64,000 nt of DNA from JTS-RE37 sp963756115. Lineage in GTDB: Bacteria > Bacteroidota > Bacteroidia > Flavobacteriales > Flavobacteriaceae. A program made the translations under genes and the position numbers. This document shows, one piece after another, positions 44,619-54,676 of this stretch; the first letter of the stretch is position 1; each line of letters opens with the position of its first letter. Under the pieces are notes generated by a model. The model had not been told where the DNA came from and ran no database searches. It saw only the letters and a program-made list of their open reading frames with translations. The DNA lies in NCBI GenBank assembly GCA_963756115.1, contig CAVWMN010000002.1, forward strand, positions 434,001 through 498,000, given 5' to 3'.

Positions 44619-45449
44619 ATGGATGAGCGACTAAGCATTCCGGATACCGCATTTGTAACTTCCCTGTTCCGGGCATCGCGTGCATCCCTGAGCATGGATC
44701 GTTTCGCCCACCTTTGGGGCAGCCCCAGGAGTGCATCCCTTGTGACACAATATGTTTCAGCTGTTTCCCATTTTGAGCCCCTGGCCCATTGCCTTCGCAA
44801 CCGGTTTTTTTATGAAGCTGTTGCTGCCGGTTTCCGCAACAATGAGATAGAAGTATTGATCAACTTTGGATGCGGATTCAGCATGTATCCCTTCCTGCTT
44901 GATAAAGGGCTTGCCCATATAGAAATAGATATGCCCCATATTATTGATTTCAAGAAGGAGCAGCTTGGACAATGGCAGGCAAACGGCATTGTACCGCCAA
45001 GGGAGATCACATTTATTGCGGCCGACTTTATCAGCGGCGACCTGGACCTGTTGCTGGCCCGCTTGCTGGAGGAGCTTAATGGCAGACGTTCCTTTGTTTT
45101 GATCGAAGGCGTCCTTTTTTTTCTGTCTAAAAAGGATACAGCCATGCTTTTCCAGTTATTTCATGATATACAGGGACCTGGAAGTTTACTGGGCAGTGTC
45201 TCCTTTACCCCGGAACTGGTACCTTCCGAAGTATTCCAAAAGCTTATCACCTTTGCGGAAAGGAATTTGGATAAAAATGAAAGTTTTGAATATCAAACCC
45301 TGGAAAACAGTTTTTATGAGCAACTGGGCGGGTACCGGCTGACCGATCACCAGGATTCATTTTCGCTTGCAGGGTTATATGCTCCCGGTATAGCATTTGA
45401 AAAAGAGGAAGTTCTTAACGAACACATGTATATCCTTAAAAAAAAATAA
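44619..45449 (+). CDS. LCM-family SAM-dependent methyltransferase
   Basis: 276 residues. Resembles leucine-carboxyl-methyltransferase-type O-methyltransferases (PF04072-like): RASRASLSMDRFAHLWGS (~18-35), the SAM loop VLINFGCGFSMYPFLL (~85-100), the acidic EIDMPHIIDFKKEQL (~106-120) and FVLIEGVLFFLSKKD (~158-172). The substrate is unknown; such enzymes methylate protein C-termini, polyketide or small acids. It starts a plus-strand run: the cupin gene follows at 2 nt and the SDR at 59 nt. Divergent from mpl (115 nt apart). Confidence 0.85.
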   Translation: MDERLSIPDTAFVTSLFRASRASLSMDRFAHLWGSPRSASLVTQYVSAVSHFEPLAHCLRNRFFYEAVAAGFRNNEIEVLINFGCGFSMYPFLLDKGLAHIEIDMPHIIDFKKEQLGQWQANGIVPPREITFIAADFISGDLDLLLARLLEELNGRRSFVLIEGVLFFLSKKDTAMLFQLFHDIQGPGSLLGSVSFTPELVPSEVFQKLITFAERNLDKNESFEYQTLENSFYEQLGGYRLTDHQDSFSLAGLYAPGIAFEKEEVLNEHMYILKKK

Positions 45450-45451
45450 TT

Positions 45452-45769
45452 ATGGACCTTACGCTTGATGCAATTCCCATTAAAGAATACATGCCGGGAT
45501 ACTTCGGCAAAATGATCCATACCGAGACCATGACGCTTGCGTTTTGGGAAGTAGTTGCCGGTGCCATCGTCCCGGAACATTCCCATGTAAATGAGCAGAT
45601 CATGCAGGTATTGGAAGGTAGTTTTGAACTCACCGTAGACGGCAAAACAAAAACCTATTTGCCTGGGGATCTGGCGGTAATCCCATCCCATATAGTACAT
45701 GGGGGGAAAGCCCTTACTTCCTGTAAGCTGATGGATATATTCAGTCCGGTGCGGGAAGCTTACAGGTAA
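45452..45769 (+). CDS. Cupin-domain protein
   Basis: 105 residues. A single conserved cupin barrel: the first motif is in AIVPEHSHVNEQIMQVLEG (H-x-H-x4-E like, ~residues 43-61) and the second in YLPGDLAVIPSHIVHGGKAL (~67-86), with metal-binding His residues. These are metal or sugar binding proteins or simple enzymes of unknown substrate. It starts 2 nt after the methyltransferase stop, so the two genes are translationally coupled and likely act on one pathway. Confidence 0.88.
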   Translation: MDLTLDAIPIKEYMPGYFGKMIHTETMTLAFWEVVAGAIVPEHSHVNEQIMQVLEGSFELTVDGKTKTYLPGDLAVIPSHIVHGGKALTSCKLMDIFSPVREAYR

Positions 45770-45828
45770 GCAGCTCCTGGCAGGATTCCTGGAACCAAAC
45801 AAATTATCAATACGAATTTTTACGAGGT

Positions 45829-46614
45829 ATGTATATATCATTGAAAGGAAAAAAGGCCCTGGTCGGAGGCAGCAGCCGGGGGATCGGAAAGGCAATTGCC
45901 ATGCAGTTGGCTCAAAGCGGCGCCAGTGTAACCCTGATGGCCCGGAGTGAAGACCTGCTGAAGGCAATCATTTCAGAATTACCGGCCGGGGAAGGGCAGA
46001 AACATGGTTACCTGCTTGTAGATTTCAGCAATTTTAAGGCTTACCGGGAGACCATTACATCCTATTTTGATGACCATGTAGTAGACATATTGATCAATAA
46101 TACGCAGGGGCCAAAGGCAGGAGGGAGCATGGAGTTGGATGTGGATGACTATCAGCAGGCGTTCGATCTGCTTTTCAAATCTGTGGTCTATACCACCGGG
46201 CTGGCACTGAAACATATGATTGCCGGCAACTGGGGCAGGATCATCAACGTGGCCTCCGTCTCCGTTCGCGAACCCTTGTCCTACCTTGCCTTATCCAATA
46301 GTATCCGGGCTGCTGTGGTCACCTGGGCCAAAACCCTGGCAACAGATGTGGCGGCACACCAGATCACGGTGAACAGTGTGCTTACAGGATATTTTGATAC
46401 GGACCGTATCAACGACCTGAACGCGAAAAAAGCCAGTCAACTGGGGATCCCGGTAAGTGAGGTCCGGGGTGAAATGGAATCACGGGTACCCTTGAAACGG
46501 CTGGGCGACCCATCAGAATATGGCTACCTGGCAGCTTTCCTTGCATCGGACCAGGCATCCTACATCACCGGTACCACCATTCCGATCGACGGCGGGCTCC
46601 TGCGATCGCCCTAA
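45829..46614 (+). CDS. Short-chain dehydrogenase/reductase family protein, atypical active site
   Basis: 261 residues. The Rossmann NAD(P) motif VGGSSRGIGKA (~12-22) and the INNTQGP segment (~89-95, variant of NNAG) are present. In the active-site region IINVASVSVREPLSYLALSN the usual Y-x3-K is Y152-L-A-L-S156: lysine is replaced by Ser. The gap from Ser143 to Tyr152 is four residues shorter than the standard S-x12-Y. Such LSN variants form a known SDR subset in my recollection, probably with altered chemistry. The end ITGTTIPIDGGLLRSP is normal. The substrate is unknown. Confidence 0.85.
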   Translation: MYISLKGKKALVGGSSRGIGKAIAMQLAQSGASVTLMARSEDLLKAIISELPAGEGQKHGYLLVDFSNFKAYRETITSYFDDHVVDILINNTQGPKAGGSMELDVDDYQQAFDLLFKSVVYTTGLALKHMIAGNWGRIINVASVSVREPLSYLALSNSIRAAVVTWAKTLATDVAAHQITVNSVLTGYFDTDRINDLNAKKASQLGIPVSEVRGEMESRVPLKRLGDPSEYGYLAAFLASDQASYITGTTIPIDGGLLRSP

Positions 46615-46775
46615 GGAAGAAAGCATAATAATACGATTTTTTCGTCTATACTATTCTTTGGCACCTTCTTTGTCATACTGCAGCAAATGGCGTTTCCTCA
46701 TCCATAACATGGTTTCCCTAATCCCCGGTGGCATAAGATGTACAGAAGTACCATTTTTGCATATAAATTAGTGCT

Positions 46776-49700
46776 ATGAAAAAAACAATCTGCATCCTTG
46801 TCCTTTTGTTGGGCTCGCAGCTTTTTTATCCGCAAGCGAACAAGACCTATACGGAGATGTGGGCTTCTGTTCAGAAGTTGGAATCTGAAGACCTCACCAG
46901 ATCCGCCTTAAAAGTGGTCAATTTGATAGCGGCAAAGGCAAAAGCGGAACAGAACCAACCTGAAGGGGTCAAGGCGCTGCTCTTCACTTCAAAATATGCC
47001 CTGATCCTGGAAGAAGATGCCCGGCTTCAAATCATTACCGATTTCAGGGAAGCGATATCCCGGGCAGAAACCCCCACCAAAAATATTCTGGAAAGTTACC
47101 TCGCTAACCTGTACTGGCAGTATTTCCAGCTGAACCGGTATCAGTTTTACGAAAGGACACCAACCACGCAAAAAGTAGATAGCACTGATTTCAGGACCTG
47201 GGACCTCACCACGCTGTTCTATGAGGTGAACACCCTTTTTGAAAGGTCGCTGCAACCTGTAAAAGATCTTCAAAAAGTGGAAACCTCAGCCTTCGAGGCT
47301 ATTCTGGTCCCATCCAGGGACAGGGGCAAATACCGCCCTACACTCTTTGACCTATTGGCCCATACCGCGTTGGATTTTTATATGTCCGGCGAAAACAGCA
47401 TCACCCGGCCGGCTGATAAATTTGAAATCACGGATCCTGATCTCCTGTGTGAAGCGCTCCAATTTACTGAATTAGTGATCCCCCTTGCAGACGACACCTC
47501 GCTTCAGGCCAGGGCGCTCCGGCTTTACCAGGAACTCATCAGGTTCCACCTGAAGGATCCGGACCCGGCTGTCCTGGTGGATACAGATATAGCCCGACTC
47601 AACTTTACGTATCAGAATGCCGTATTTGAAGCCAGGGAAAAAGTTTATGAATCGGTCCTGAACAGCTCGGCCTCCCGGTATGCAGGACAGGCCGTATCGA
47701 CCTTATATTCCTACGAAATTGCCTTTCACCTGAACAGGCTTGCCGAAGATTACCAACCGGGATTAAAGGAGGAGAACCGCTGGAAACGACGGGAAGCATT
47801 GGAAATCTGCGAACAGTCAATCAAAGCATTTCCCAAAAGTCCGGGGGCCCAAAAATGCCGTGCCCTCCAAAGTATCCTTACGGAACCGGATATGCAACTC
47901 GAGGTGGAGAACCATATCCCGCTTGCAAGGCCTTCCAAATTATTGATCCACCACCGGAACCTGGATGGCCTTTCTTTAAAAGCGTATGTCATTACACAAG
48001 ATCAGTTTAAAGTATTGAATGATACCTACCCGGTTGACAAACAGCTCTCCTTTATAAAAGGCCTGAAATTGGTGGAAGAATGGCAAACCGATCTGCGAAA
48101 TGAGATGGATTATCAACTTCATTCCACTGAAGTTCTTATTCCACCGCTGGCAAATGGCATGTATGTGATACTCGCAACCCCACATGGTGGAGGAAAAATT
48201 GCGTTTGGCTATACACGGGTCACGGATATGGCATTGATACAATTGGCCACGGAAGAAACCCATACGTTTCAGGTGGTCAACAGGATGAATGGCCAGCCCC
48301 TGCCAGGAGTAAATTTCGTATTGTCCTATCAGGAAAATCATGACGGGGTACTAAAAGAGAGAACTTACAGCACAGACAGCAACGGGATGGTTGCCATCCC
48401 TCTTACCCAAAAATGGTTGACCAATGTTACAGCAAAGCTCACAAACGGAAAGGATAAAGCATGGTTTGGGGAATATTATATCGGTCAGGAACCGGAAATA
48501 CGCCAGGCCACAGATGCGGGGTTCACCATTTATTTGTTTACAGACCGAAGTATCTACAGGCCGGGCCAGCCTATGTATTTTAAAGGGATAGCCCTGTCCG
48601 GGACTGCCGGTTCCCAGACTGTTAAATCAGGGACCACGGTATCCATCGGCCTTCGGGATGTAAATGGCCAAACAGTGGCGGAACGGGAGTTTATGACCAA
48701 TGATTTCGGGTCTTTCAGCGGGGAATTCATGATACCAACTGGCGTACTTACCGGGATTTTTACGCTCACTTCCCAATCCGGTGATATAGGGCTGAAAGGC
48801 AATACGGATATTTCGGTGGAGGAATACAAAAGGCCCCGGTTCCAGGCTATCCTGAAGCCCGTAACGGAGACCTATAAAGTGAATGACAGTGTACGCATAC
48901 AGGGCAGCGCCAGCACCTATGCCGGCAGTGCCGTCTCCAATGCCAGGGTTACGTATCGCGTACAGAGGGTGGTAAACTTCCCGATATGGTACTCCTGGTC
49001 CCGTCCCTATTTTAGAAGCAATCCGCAGGAAATAGCTTTTGGGGAGACCCAAACCGATGCCTACGGGAATTATGAAATCCCCTTCAGGGCCATCCCGGAC
49101 AACAGTGTCCCACAAACGGATCAACCGGTATTCACATACGAAGTATCAACGGAGGTCACCGATATAAACGGGGAAACCCAGACAGCCGATGCAGAGGTCA
49201 ATGTTGGCTACCATGCACTGACCGCCCAGATAACCATCCCACAAAAACTCGATAAGGAGCAAGCCGGCCACAAGATTTCCCTTACGACCGCCAATCTCAA
49301 CGGGCAACCGGTTGCTGCCAAAGGAACCCTTCGAATCTACAAGTTGCAAGCTCCTGAATTCGTGCTAAGGAAAAGGCCATGGCCTGCCCCGGATTATAAA
49401 AACCTGAACCGCGATGAATTTAAGGCATTATTTCCTTACGAGGCCTTCACGAAGGAGGATGATCCCCTGCAATGGCAAAAGGGAAGTGTAGTATGGGAAC
49501 GTGGATTTGATATGGGTAAAACCAGTGAGATAGCGCTGGGGAATATTAAAAAATGGGAATCGGGGGCATACCTGTTGGAAATTCAAACCACTGACAGGTT
49601 CGGACAAGTTGTAACAGCACAGGCCAGGACCATTCTGTACAGTAAAAAAGACCCGCTACCCGCTGACAACTCGTTGTTTGAAATCCAGGCAGGGAAGGAA

Positions 49701-52700
49701 GCCTATGAACCAGGAGAGACCGCGGAAATAACGGTCGGCAGCAATATGGATACGCTTAATGTGACAGTATATATTGAAAAGGGCGGTAAGATCGTCGGAC
49801 AGCAGCAAGTTGAACTCCGCAAGAACAACCAGGTGATCCGCGTTCCTGTAACGGCTGCCGACCGTGGAGGTTTTGCTGTCAGCTACAGTTATTCGGCTTA
49901 TAATTCCTTTTATTCGGGTAGTTTGATACTTGCTGTGCCCTATCCGGATTCGGGCCTGGAGATCGAAACCGTCACTTTCCGTGACAAACTGGAACCGGGC
50001 ATGGAGGAGACCTGGTCCTTCCGGATCAAAGGCCCTGACGGGGAGCGCGTTGCTGCAGAAATGCTGGCCGGGATGTATGATGCTTCCCTGGACAGCTTCC
50101 GTGAACATTCCTGGAGTTTTGACCCCCTGGCAGGGCCCATATACTACAACCAGCTTCAAATTTCCGGGCAACAAAGCTACGGCACCAACTATTTTAATAC
50201 GAATGGAGGAGGTAGCCCGGTAGACTTTCCGGTGGTGACCTATGATGCCTTCAACTGGTTTGGCCTCACATTTGGTTTTGGAAGGGAAATGGCGTACCGC
50301 AAGAATGCCTATGGAAATGTCTTGACCGGTGCCGTCCGAGGGGTTGCTGTAAATGAGATGGAAGTAGCCGATGAAGAAATGGCTGGGGAAGAGTCCTTAA
50401 ACGAGGTCATAGACATGGACGAACAAGACGAACCGGGAGATAGTGACGGGAAATCAAAAACGGTGGATGTTCAGATACGGCGGAATTTACAGGAAACGGC
50501 CTTTTTTTACCCGCAGTTGGCAACCGATAAGGAAGGGAATATCTCCTTTAGTTTTACCACTCCGGAGGCGCTTACCCGGTGGAAAGTGCAATTGCTGGCC
50601 CATACGCCGGACCTAAAGGGTAAGATCCGTTCAATGGAGGCCGTAACGCAGAAAGAAGTAATGGTGATCCCCAATTACCCCCGTTTCTTACGGGAAGGAG
50701 ACGAAATTTCCCTGAGCACCAAAATAGTAAACATGAGCGGCAAGCCACTCGAAGGGGAAGCCTACCTGGAGTTGGCCGACGCCATCACGGGAAATGATAT
50801 TACAGGCTCTTTGCTACCTGACAACCAGGCCAACGGGGCGAATTCCGGCATGTATTTCAAAGTTGAACCATCCGGTAATACCCAGGTATCCTGGCAGCTA
50901 AAAATCCCTTCCGGCCTGCAGGCAGTTCAATTAAAGTTTATAGCCAAAGCTGGTAGCTATAGTGACGGGGAACTGCAGGTACTCCCGGTACTGACCAACC
51001 GGATGTTTGTTACGGAGGCATTGCCACTTTGGGTGGGGAGCGACCAGACCAAATCCTTCACACTTGAAAAGTTAAGGAATCATTCCTCCACCAGCCGTAC
51101 CAATCATAATCTAACCATGGAAATAACTTCCAACCCGGCATGGTACGCAGTGCAGGCATTACCATACCTTATGGAATATCCGTTTGATTGCAATGAACAG
51201 GTCTTCGCCCGCTATTACGCCAACACCCTGGCAAGCCATATTGCAAAAAGCAACCCCAAAATCCGGGAAGTATTTGAAATATGGGCCCATTCGGGCACAG
51301 CGATAAGCAACCTTGAAAAAAATGAGGAACTAAAATCCCTGATGATACAGGAGACACCCTGGCTGCGCGATGCACAATCCGAAACCGAGCAGAAGAAACG
51401 GATCGGATTGCTCTTCGATCTGAATAAAATGGATGCTGAACAAGCCAATACGCTTCAAAAACTGAAAAACAGCCAGCTCCCTTCCGGTGCATGGCCCTGG
51501 TTTAACGGGGGCGGGCAAAACAGGTATATCACGCAACATATCCTAACCGGGATGGGTTACCTGCAACGGTTACATGCCCTACAAGGACCACAGGATAACC
51601 AAATGATATCACGGGCAATGGAGTATCTTGACGCTCAGTTTATTTCGGAATTTGAAGCGGTGAAGAAGCATACCGCAAATCCGGAAGATGATCATCTAAG
51701 CTATGCGCAGATCCAGTATCTCCACATGCGAAGTTTCTTTCCAGACCTTGTTGCGGATAAAAAAGTGGCAGCGGTTATGGACTATTACAAAACACAAATT
51801 GAAAAATACTGGGCGAACAAGAACTTATATGGAAAAGGCCTTATGGCCCTGACCTTATTTCGTATGGGAGATGATGTTCTTGCGAATAAAATTGTAAACT
51901 CCCTGGAGGAGAATAGTATTAGCAATGAGGAACTGGGCATGTACTGGAAGGAAAATACGCCATCCTGGCATTGGTATGAGGCGCCCATTGAAACACAGGC
52001 CCTGATGATAGCTGTTTTTGATGAGATCAGGAACGATCAGGGAACCATTGATAAATTAAAATTATGGTTGCTCCGTCACAAACAAACGAATCAGTGGCGT
52101 ACTACCAAGGCCACGACGGAAGCAATCTATGCCCTCCTTTTAACAGGTACGGACTGGTTAACCCTGGAAAATACCGTGTCCGTGTCCGTCGGGGGGAACA
52201 CCGTTACTGTCCCCATGGAAGGGGAAACACCGGTTGAAGCCGGCACGGGCTATTTCAAGAAATCATGGGGGGCCGAAGCAATTACACCGGCAATGGCCGA
52301 AGTTACCCTTCAGCGAACAGGTCCCGGGATTGCATGGGGTGCCCTGTACTGGCACTATTTTGAAGACCTGGATAAAATCACATTTGGAGAAACCCCGCTT
52401 AAACTGAAGAAGAAGATGTTTCTGCGAAAATCCACAGCAAAAGGGGAGGTGCTCTCAGAAATAGGTTCAGAAACAAAGATACATATCGGCGACCTGGTAC
52501 GGATACGAATGGAGATCAGCGTTGACCGCCCCATGGAATTCGTACACCTTAAAGACATGCGTGCATCCGGGCTGGAGCCGGTGAATGTGCTCTCCGGGTA
52601 TTCGTTCCGGGATGGACTTGGTTTTTATGAAAGCACTAAGGATGCCAGTACCAATTTCTTTTTCGACCTGCTTCCCAAAGGGGTATTTGTTCTGGAGTAT

Positions 52701-52823
52701 GATGTAAGGGCAAACAATGCTGGATACTTCAGCAACGGCATTACGACGTTACAGAGTATGTATGCCCCCGAATTCAGCAGTCACAGTGAAGGGACACGCA
52801 TACAGATAACCACGGGAGATTGA
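46776..52823 (+). CDS. Alpha-2-macroglobulin family protein (thioester CxEQ)
   Basis: 2015 residues, secreted or periplasmic (signal MKKTICILVLLLGSQLFYPQ). N-terminal ~450 residues are helical, then a regulatory-like beta-sandwich (QVVNRMNGQPLPGVNF, ~495-510), MG2 region AGFTIYLFTDRSIYRPGQPM (~573-592), further MG domains, an acidic linker around residues 1190-1225, then the A2M domain FTTPEALTRWKVQLLAHTPD. The thioester motif is DCNEQVFARYYANTL with Cys at residue 1472 (C-x-E-Q), followed by the thioester alpha-toroid and a C-terminal receptor-like domain. It probably traps proteases. No pbpC is adjacent, unlike many Proteobacteria. Confidence 0.9.
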   Translation: MKKTICILVLLLGSQLFYPQANKTYTEMWASVQKLESEDLTRSALKVVNLIAAKAKAEQNQPEGVKALLFTSKYALILEEDARLQIITDFREAISRAETPTKNILESYLANLYWQYFQLNRYQFYERTPTTQKVDSTDFRTWDLTTLFYEVNTLFERSLQPVKDLQKVETSAFEAILVPSRDRGKYRPTLFDLLAHTALDFYMSGENSITRPADKFEITDPDLLCEALQFTELVIPLADDTSLQARALRLYQELIRFHLKDPDPAVLVDTDIARLNFTYQNAVFEAREKVYESVLNSSASRYAGQAVSTLYSYEIAFHLNRLAEDYQPGLKEENRWKRREALEICEQSIKAFPKSPGAQKCRALQSILTEPDMQLEVENHIPLARPSKLLIHHRNLDGLSLKAYVITQDQFKVLNDTYPVDKQLSFIKGLKLVEEWQTDLRNEMDYQLHSTEVLIPPLANGMYVILATPHGGGKIAFGYTRVTDMALIQLATEETHTFQVVNRMNGQPLPGVNFVLSYQENHDGVLKERTYSTDSNGMVAIPLTQKWLTNVTAKLTNGKDKAWFGEYYIGQEPEIRQATDAGFTIYLFTDRSIYRPGQPMYFKGIALSGTAGSQTVKSGTTVSIGLRDVNGQTVAEREFMTNDFGSFSGEFMIPTGVLTGIFTLTSQSGDIGLKGNTDISVEEYKRPRFQAILKPVTETYKVNDSVRIQGSASTYAGSAVSNARVTYRVQRVVNFPIWYSWSRPYFRSNPQEIAFGETQTDAYGNYEIPFRAIPDNSVPQTDQPVFTYEVSTEVTDINGETQTADAEVNVGYHALTAQITIPQKLDKEQAGHKISLTTANLNGQPVAAKGTLRIYKLQAPEFVLRKRPWPAPDYKNLNRDEFKALFPYEAFTKEDDPLQWQKGSVVWERGFDMGKTSEIALGNIKKWESGAYLLEIQTTDRFGQVVTAQARTILYSKKDPLPADNSLFEIQAGKEAYEPGETAEITVGSNMDTLNVTVYIEKGGKIVGQQQVELRKNNQVIRVPVTAADRGGFAVSYSYSAYNSFYSGSLILAVPYPDSGLEIETVTFRDKLEPGMEETWSFRIKGPDGERVAAEMLAGMYDASLDSFREHSWSFDPLAGPIYYNQLQISGQQSYGTNYFNTNGGGSPVDFPVVTYDAFNWFGLTFGFGREMAYRKNAYGNVLTGAVRGVAVNEMEVADEEMAGEESLNEVIDMDEQDEPGDSDGKSKTVDVQIRRNLQETAFFYPQLATDKEGNISFSFTTPEALTRWKVQLLAHTPDLKGKIRSMEAVTQKEVMVIPNYPRFLREGDEISLSTKIVNMSGKPLEGEAYLELADAITGNDITGSLLPDNQANGANSGMYFKVEPSGNTQVSWQLKIPSGLQAVQLKFIAKAGSYSDGELQVLPVLTNRMFVTEALPLWVGSDQTKSFTLEKLRNHSSTSRTNHNLTMEITSNPAWYAVQALPYLMEYPFDCNEQVFARYYANTLASHIAKSNPKIREVFEIWAHSGTAISNLEKNEELKSLMIQETPWLRDAQSETEQKKRIGLLFDLNKMDAEQANTLQKLKNSQLPSGAWPWFNGGGQNRYITQHILTGMGYLQRLHALQGPQDNQMISRAMEYLDAQFISEFEAVKKHTANPEDDHLSYAQIQYLHMRSFFPDLVADKKVAAVMDYYKTQIEKYWANKNLYGKGLMALTLFRMGDDVLANKIVNSLEENSISNEELGMYWKENTPSWHWYEAPIETQALMIAVFDEIRNDQGTIDKLKLWLLRHKQTNQWRTTKATTEAIYALLLTGTDWLTLENTVSVSVGGNTVTVPMEGETPVEAGTGYFKKSWGAEAITPAMAEVTLQRTGPGIAWGALYWHYFEDLDKITFGETPLKLKKKMFLRKSTAKGEVLSEIGSETKIHIGDLVRIRMEISVDRPMEFVHLKDMRASGLEPVNVLSGYSFRDGLGFYESTKDASTNFFFDLLPKGVFVLEYDVRANNAGYFSNGITTLQSMYAPEFSSHSEGTRIQITTGD

Positions 52824-52867
52824 GATGTCTCTCTCAAACTCGCGGTCCTGCTAAGTGATTCTGCACT

Positions 52868-53398
52868 TCATTTTTTACCGGGCCTTGGCGGGTATTTGGA
52901 GAATACCTTAAACACTATCTGCCGTAATTTTGATTCCTTTTCCGTTGGTGTGGCATTTTCCCGGAGGGCTGTTTCGGTCACGGCCTGCCAGAACAGTTCA
53001 TCTTTCTGGCTATCCACAAAATCAAATATTACTTCTTTATCCACTGTGTTGCCCCCGAGGGGGAGCCCTACCGAAACCCCTCCCCCAACAGAACCACCGG
53101 TACCTCCTACCCCAACTCCTACGGTATTCCGGTTGGGATTCCTGAATTCCCTGGTTTGAATGTTTATAAAAAAATCCGGTTCCTCGGAATATTGTATGCC
53201 CCGTAGCTGCATGGTAGAATCGATGGCACGTAATAGCCGTTTGGTATCGAGTTCGCTCAACCCTGTTTCAAGGTCCTCAAAATAACTGTAGGTTTGGTAA
53301 TTGGAAAAATCAGTGCCCTTGTCGTAGTCATACGAAACGCGCACGGTGGTACAGGAAAAACAACAAATGATGAAAAAATAGAGGTGGAAGTTCTTCAT
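52868..53398 (-). CDS. DUF4136 lipoprotein
   Basis: 176 residues. Lipoprotein signal MKNFHLYFFIICCFS then Cys16. The mature sequence VSYDYDKGTDFSNYQTYSYF matches the start of DUF4136, and a glycine-rich run GVGVGGTGGSVGGGVSVGLP (residues ~112-131) and the end ERLRQIVFKVFSKYPPRPG-like segment (here LRQIVFKVFSKYPPRPGKK) are typical. The function of the family is unknown. The gene is convergent with the A2M gene (44 nt). Confidence 0.88.
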   Translation of the reverse strand: MKNFHLYFFIICCFSCTTVRVSYDYDKGTDFSNYQTYSYFEDLETGLSELDTKRLLRAIDSTMQLRGIQYSEEPDFFINIQTREFRNPNRNTVGVGVGGTGGSVGGGVSVGLPLGGNTVDKEVIFDFVDSQKDELFWQAVTETALRENATPTEKESKLRQIVFKVFSKYPPRPGKK

Positions 53399-53455
53399 AC
53401 CCGGTCTTTCTATAAAAATAAGATAAAATTCCTGCTAACCGGAAGAACGATGCTG

Positions 53456-54457
53456 TTATTCGTTCAACATCTTCCACAGTTTATCTTTGAGTTCCTGCAA
53501 ACCAGACTGGGCAACGGACGAAATAAAGAGATACGGAACATCTTTGAGGTCCTGGTCCAGTTCTTTCCGCATTTCGTCCATCAGTTCCTCATCCAGCATA
53601 TCCGATTTCGATATGGCCACCAAACGGTCCTTGTCCAGTAATTCCGGATTATACCTACGCAGCTCGTGGAGCAAAATCTCATATTCCTTGCTGATATCCC
53701 TGCTATCTGCAGGAACCATGAATAGCAGGGTTGTATTGCGTTCTATATGCCTGAGAAAATAATGGCCAAGCCCTTTTCCTTCCGCCGCGCCTTCTATGAT
53801 CCCGGGAATATCAGCTACTACAAAACTCTTGAAATCCCGGTATTGTACGATCCCCAGATTGGGTTTCAGGGTAGTGAACTCATAATCGGCAATTTTGGGT
53901 TTTGCCGATGTGATAACGGATAGCAAGGTTGACTTTCCGGCATTGGGAAAACCAACGAGTCCAACATCTGCCAGTACCTTGAGTTCCAGGATAAGCTGCT
54001 TTTCCTGCCCGGGGATTCCGGGTTGGGCATAGCGGGGTGTTTGGTTTGTTGCACTTCTGAAATGCCAGTTACCAAGGCCTCCCATCCCACCTTCCAGGAG
54101 TATTTTTTCCTCCCCTTCTTCCGTGATTTCCATGATGATTTCATTGGTCTCCGCGTCCCGGATAACAGTCCCCAACGGCACCTCCATATATACATCCTTC
54201 CCATCGGCCCCGGTACTCCTGTTTTTGCTGCCATGGCCGCCATGTCCGGCTTTAAAATGCCGGTGGAATTTAAAACTGAGCAGCGTCCAGAGATTTTTGT
54301 TTGCCCGTACGATTATATGTCCGCCACGACCACCATCCCCCCCGTCAGGGCCACCTTTGGTAATGAATTTTTCCCTATGGAGATGGGTAGATCCCTTTCC
54401 CCCGTTGCCGGAAGCCAGGTCCACCTTCACATAATCTACAAAATTTCCTTCGGTCAT
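53456..54457 (-). CDS. obgE: GTPase Obg/CgtA
   Basis: Ribosome-associated GTPase in 50S assembly and stress control. 333 residues. The N-terminal glycine-rich Obg fold starts MTEGNFVDYVKVDLASGNGG and has GGDGGRGGHIIVRANKNLWT. The G domain follows: G1 GFPNAGKSTLL (~167-177), the switch I region with DYEFTTLKPNLG, G3 VADIPGIIEGA (~213-223), G4 ISKSDMLD (~283-290, NKxD variant) and SSVAQSGLQELKDKLW. There is no C-terminal extension. The frame is intact. Confidence 0.96.
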   Translation of the reverse strand: MTEGNFVDYVKVDLASGNGGKGSTHLHREKFITKGGPDGGDGGRGGHIIVRANKNLWTLLSFKFHRHFKAGHGGHGSKNRSTGADGKDVYMEVPLGTVIRDAETNEIIMEITEEGEEKILLEGGMGGLGNWHFRSATNQTPRYAQPGIPGQEKQLILELKVLADVGLVGFPNAGKSTLLSVITSAKPKIADYEFTTLKPNLGIVQYRDFKSFVVADIPGIIEGAAEGKGLGHYFLRHIERNTTLLFMVPADSRDISKEYEILLHELRRYNPELLDKDRLVAISKSDMLDEELMDEMRKELDQDLKDVPYLFISSVAQSGLQELKDKLWKMLNE

Positions 54458-54676
54458 TTCAGGTGATCGTTTTTAAGCGCCGGGGTTGAATGGCAGCAAA
54501 GTGCTTTGAATCCGCTATCGGTTTTGGGCCTGCCGGGCATGTTGTCTCAGGTGCTATTTTGTTTTTTCAGTGAGATCCGGATTCGATTTCTCCTGCGGAC
54601 TGAAATACTGGTCCGGGAGGCTTTTAACCCAATTTACAGGAGTCCGGTGGACTGGCAGTAGGAGCAAGCATTTATT

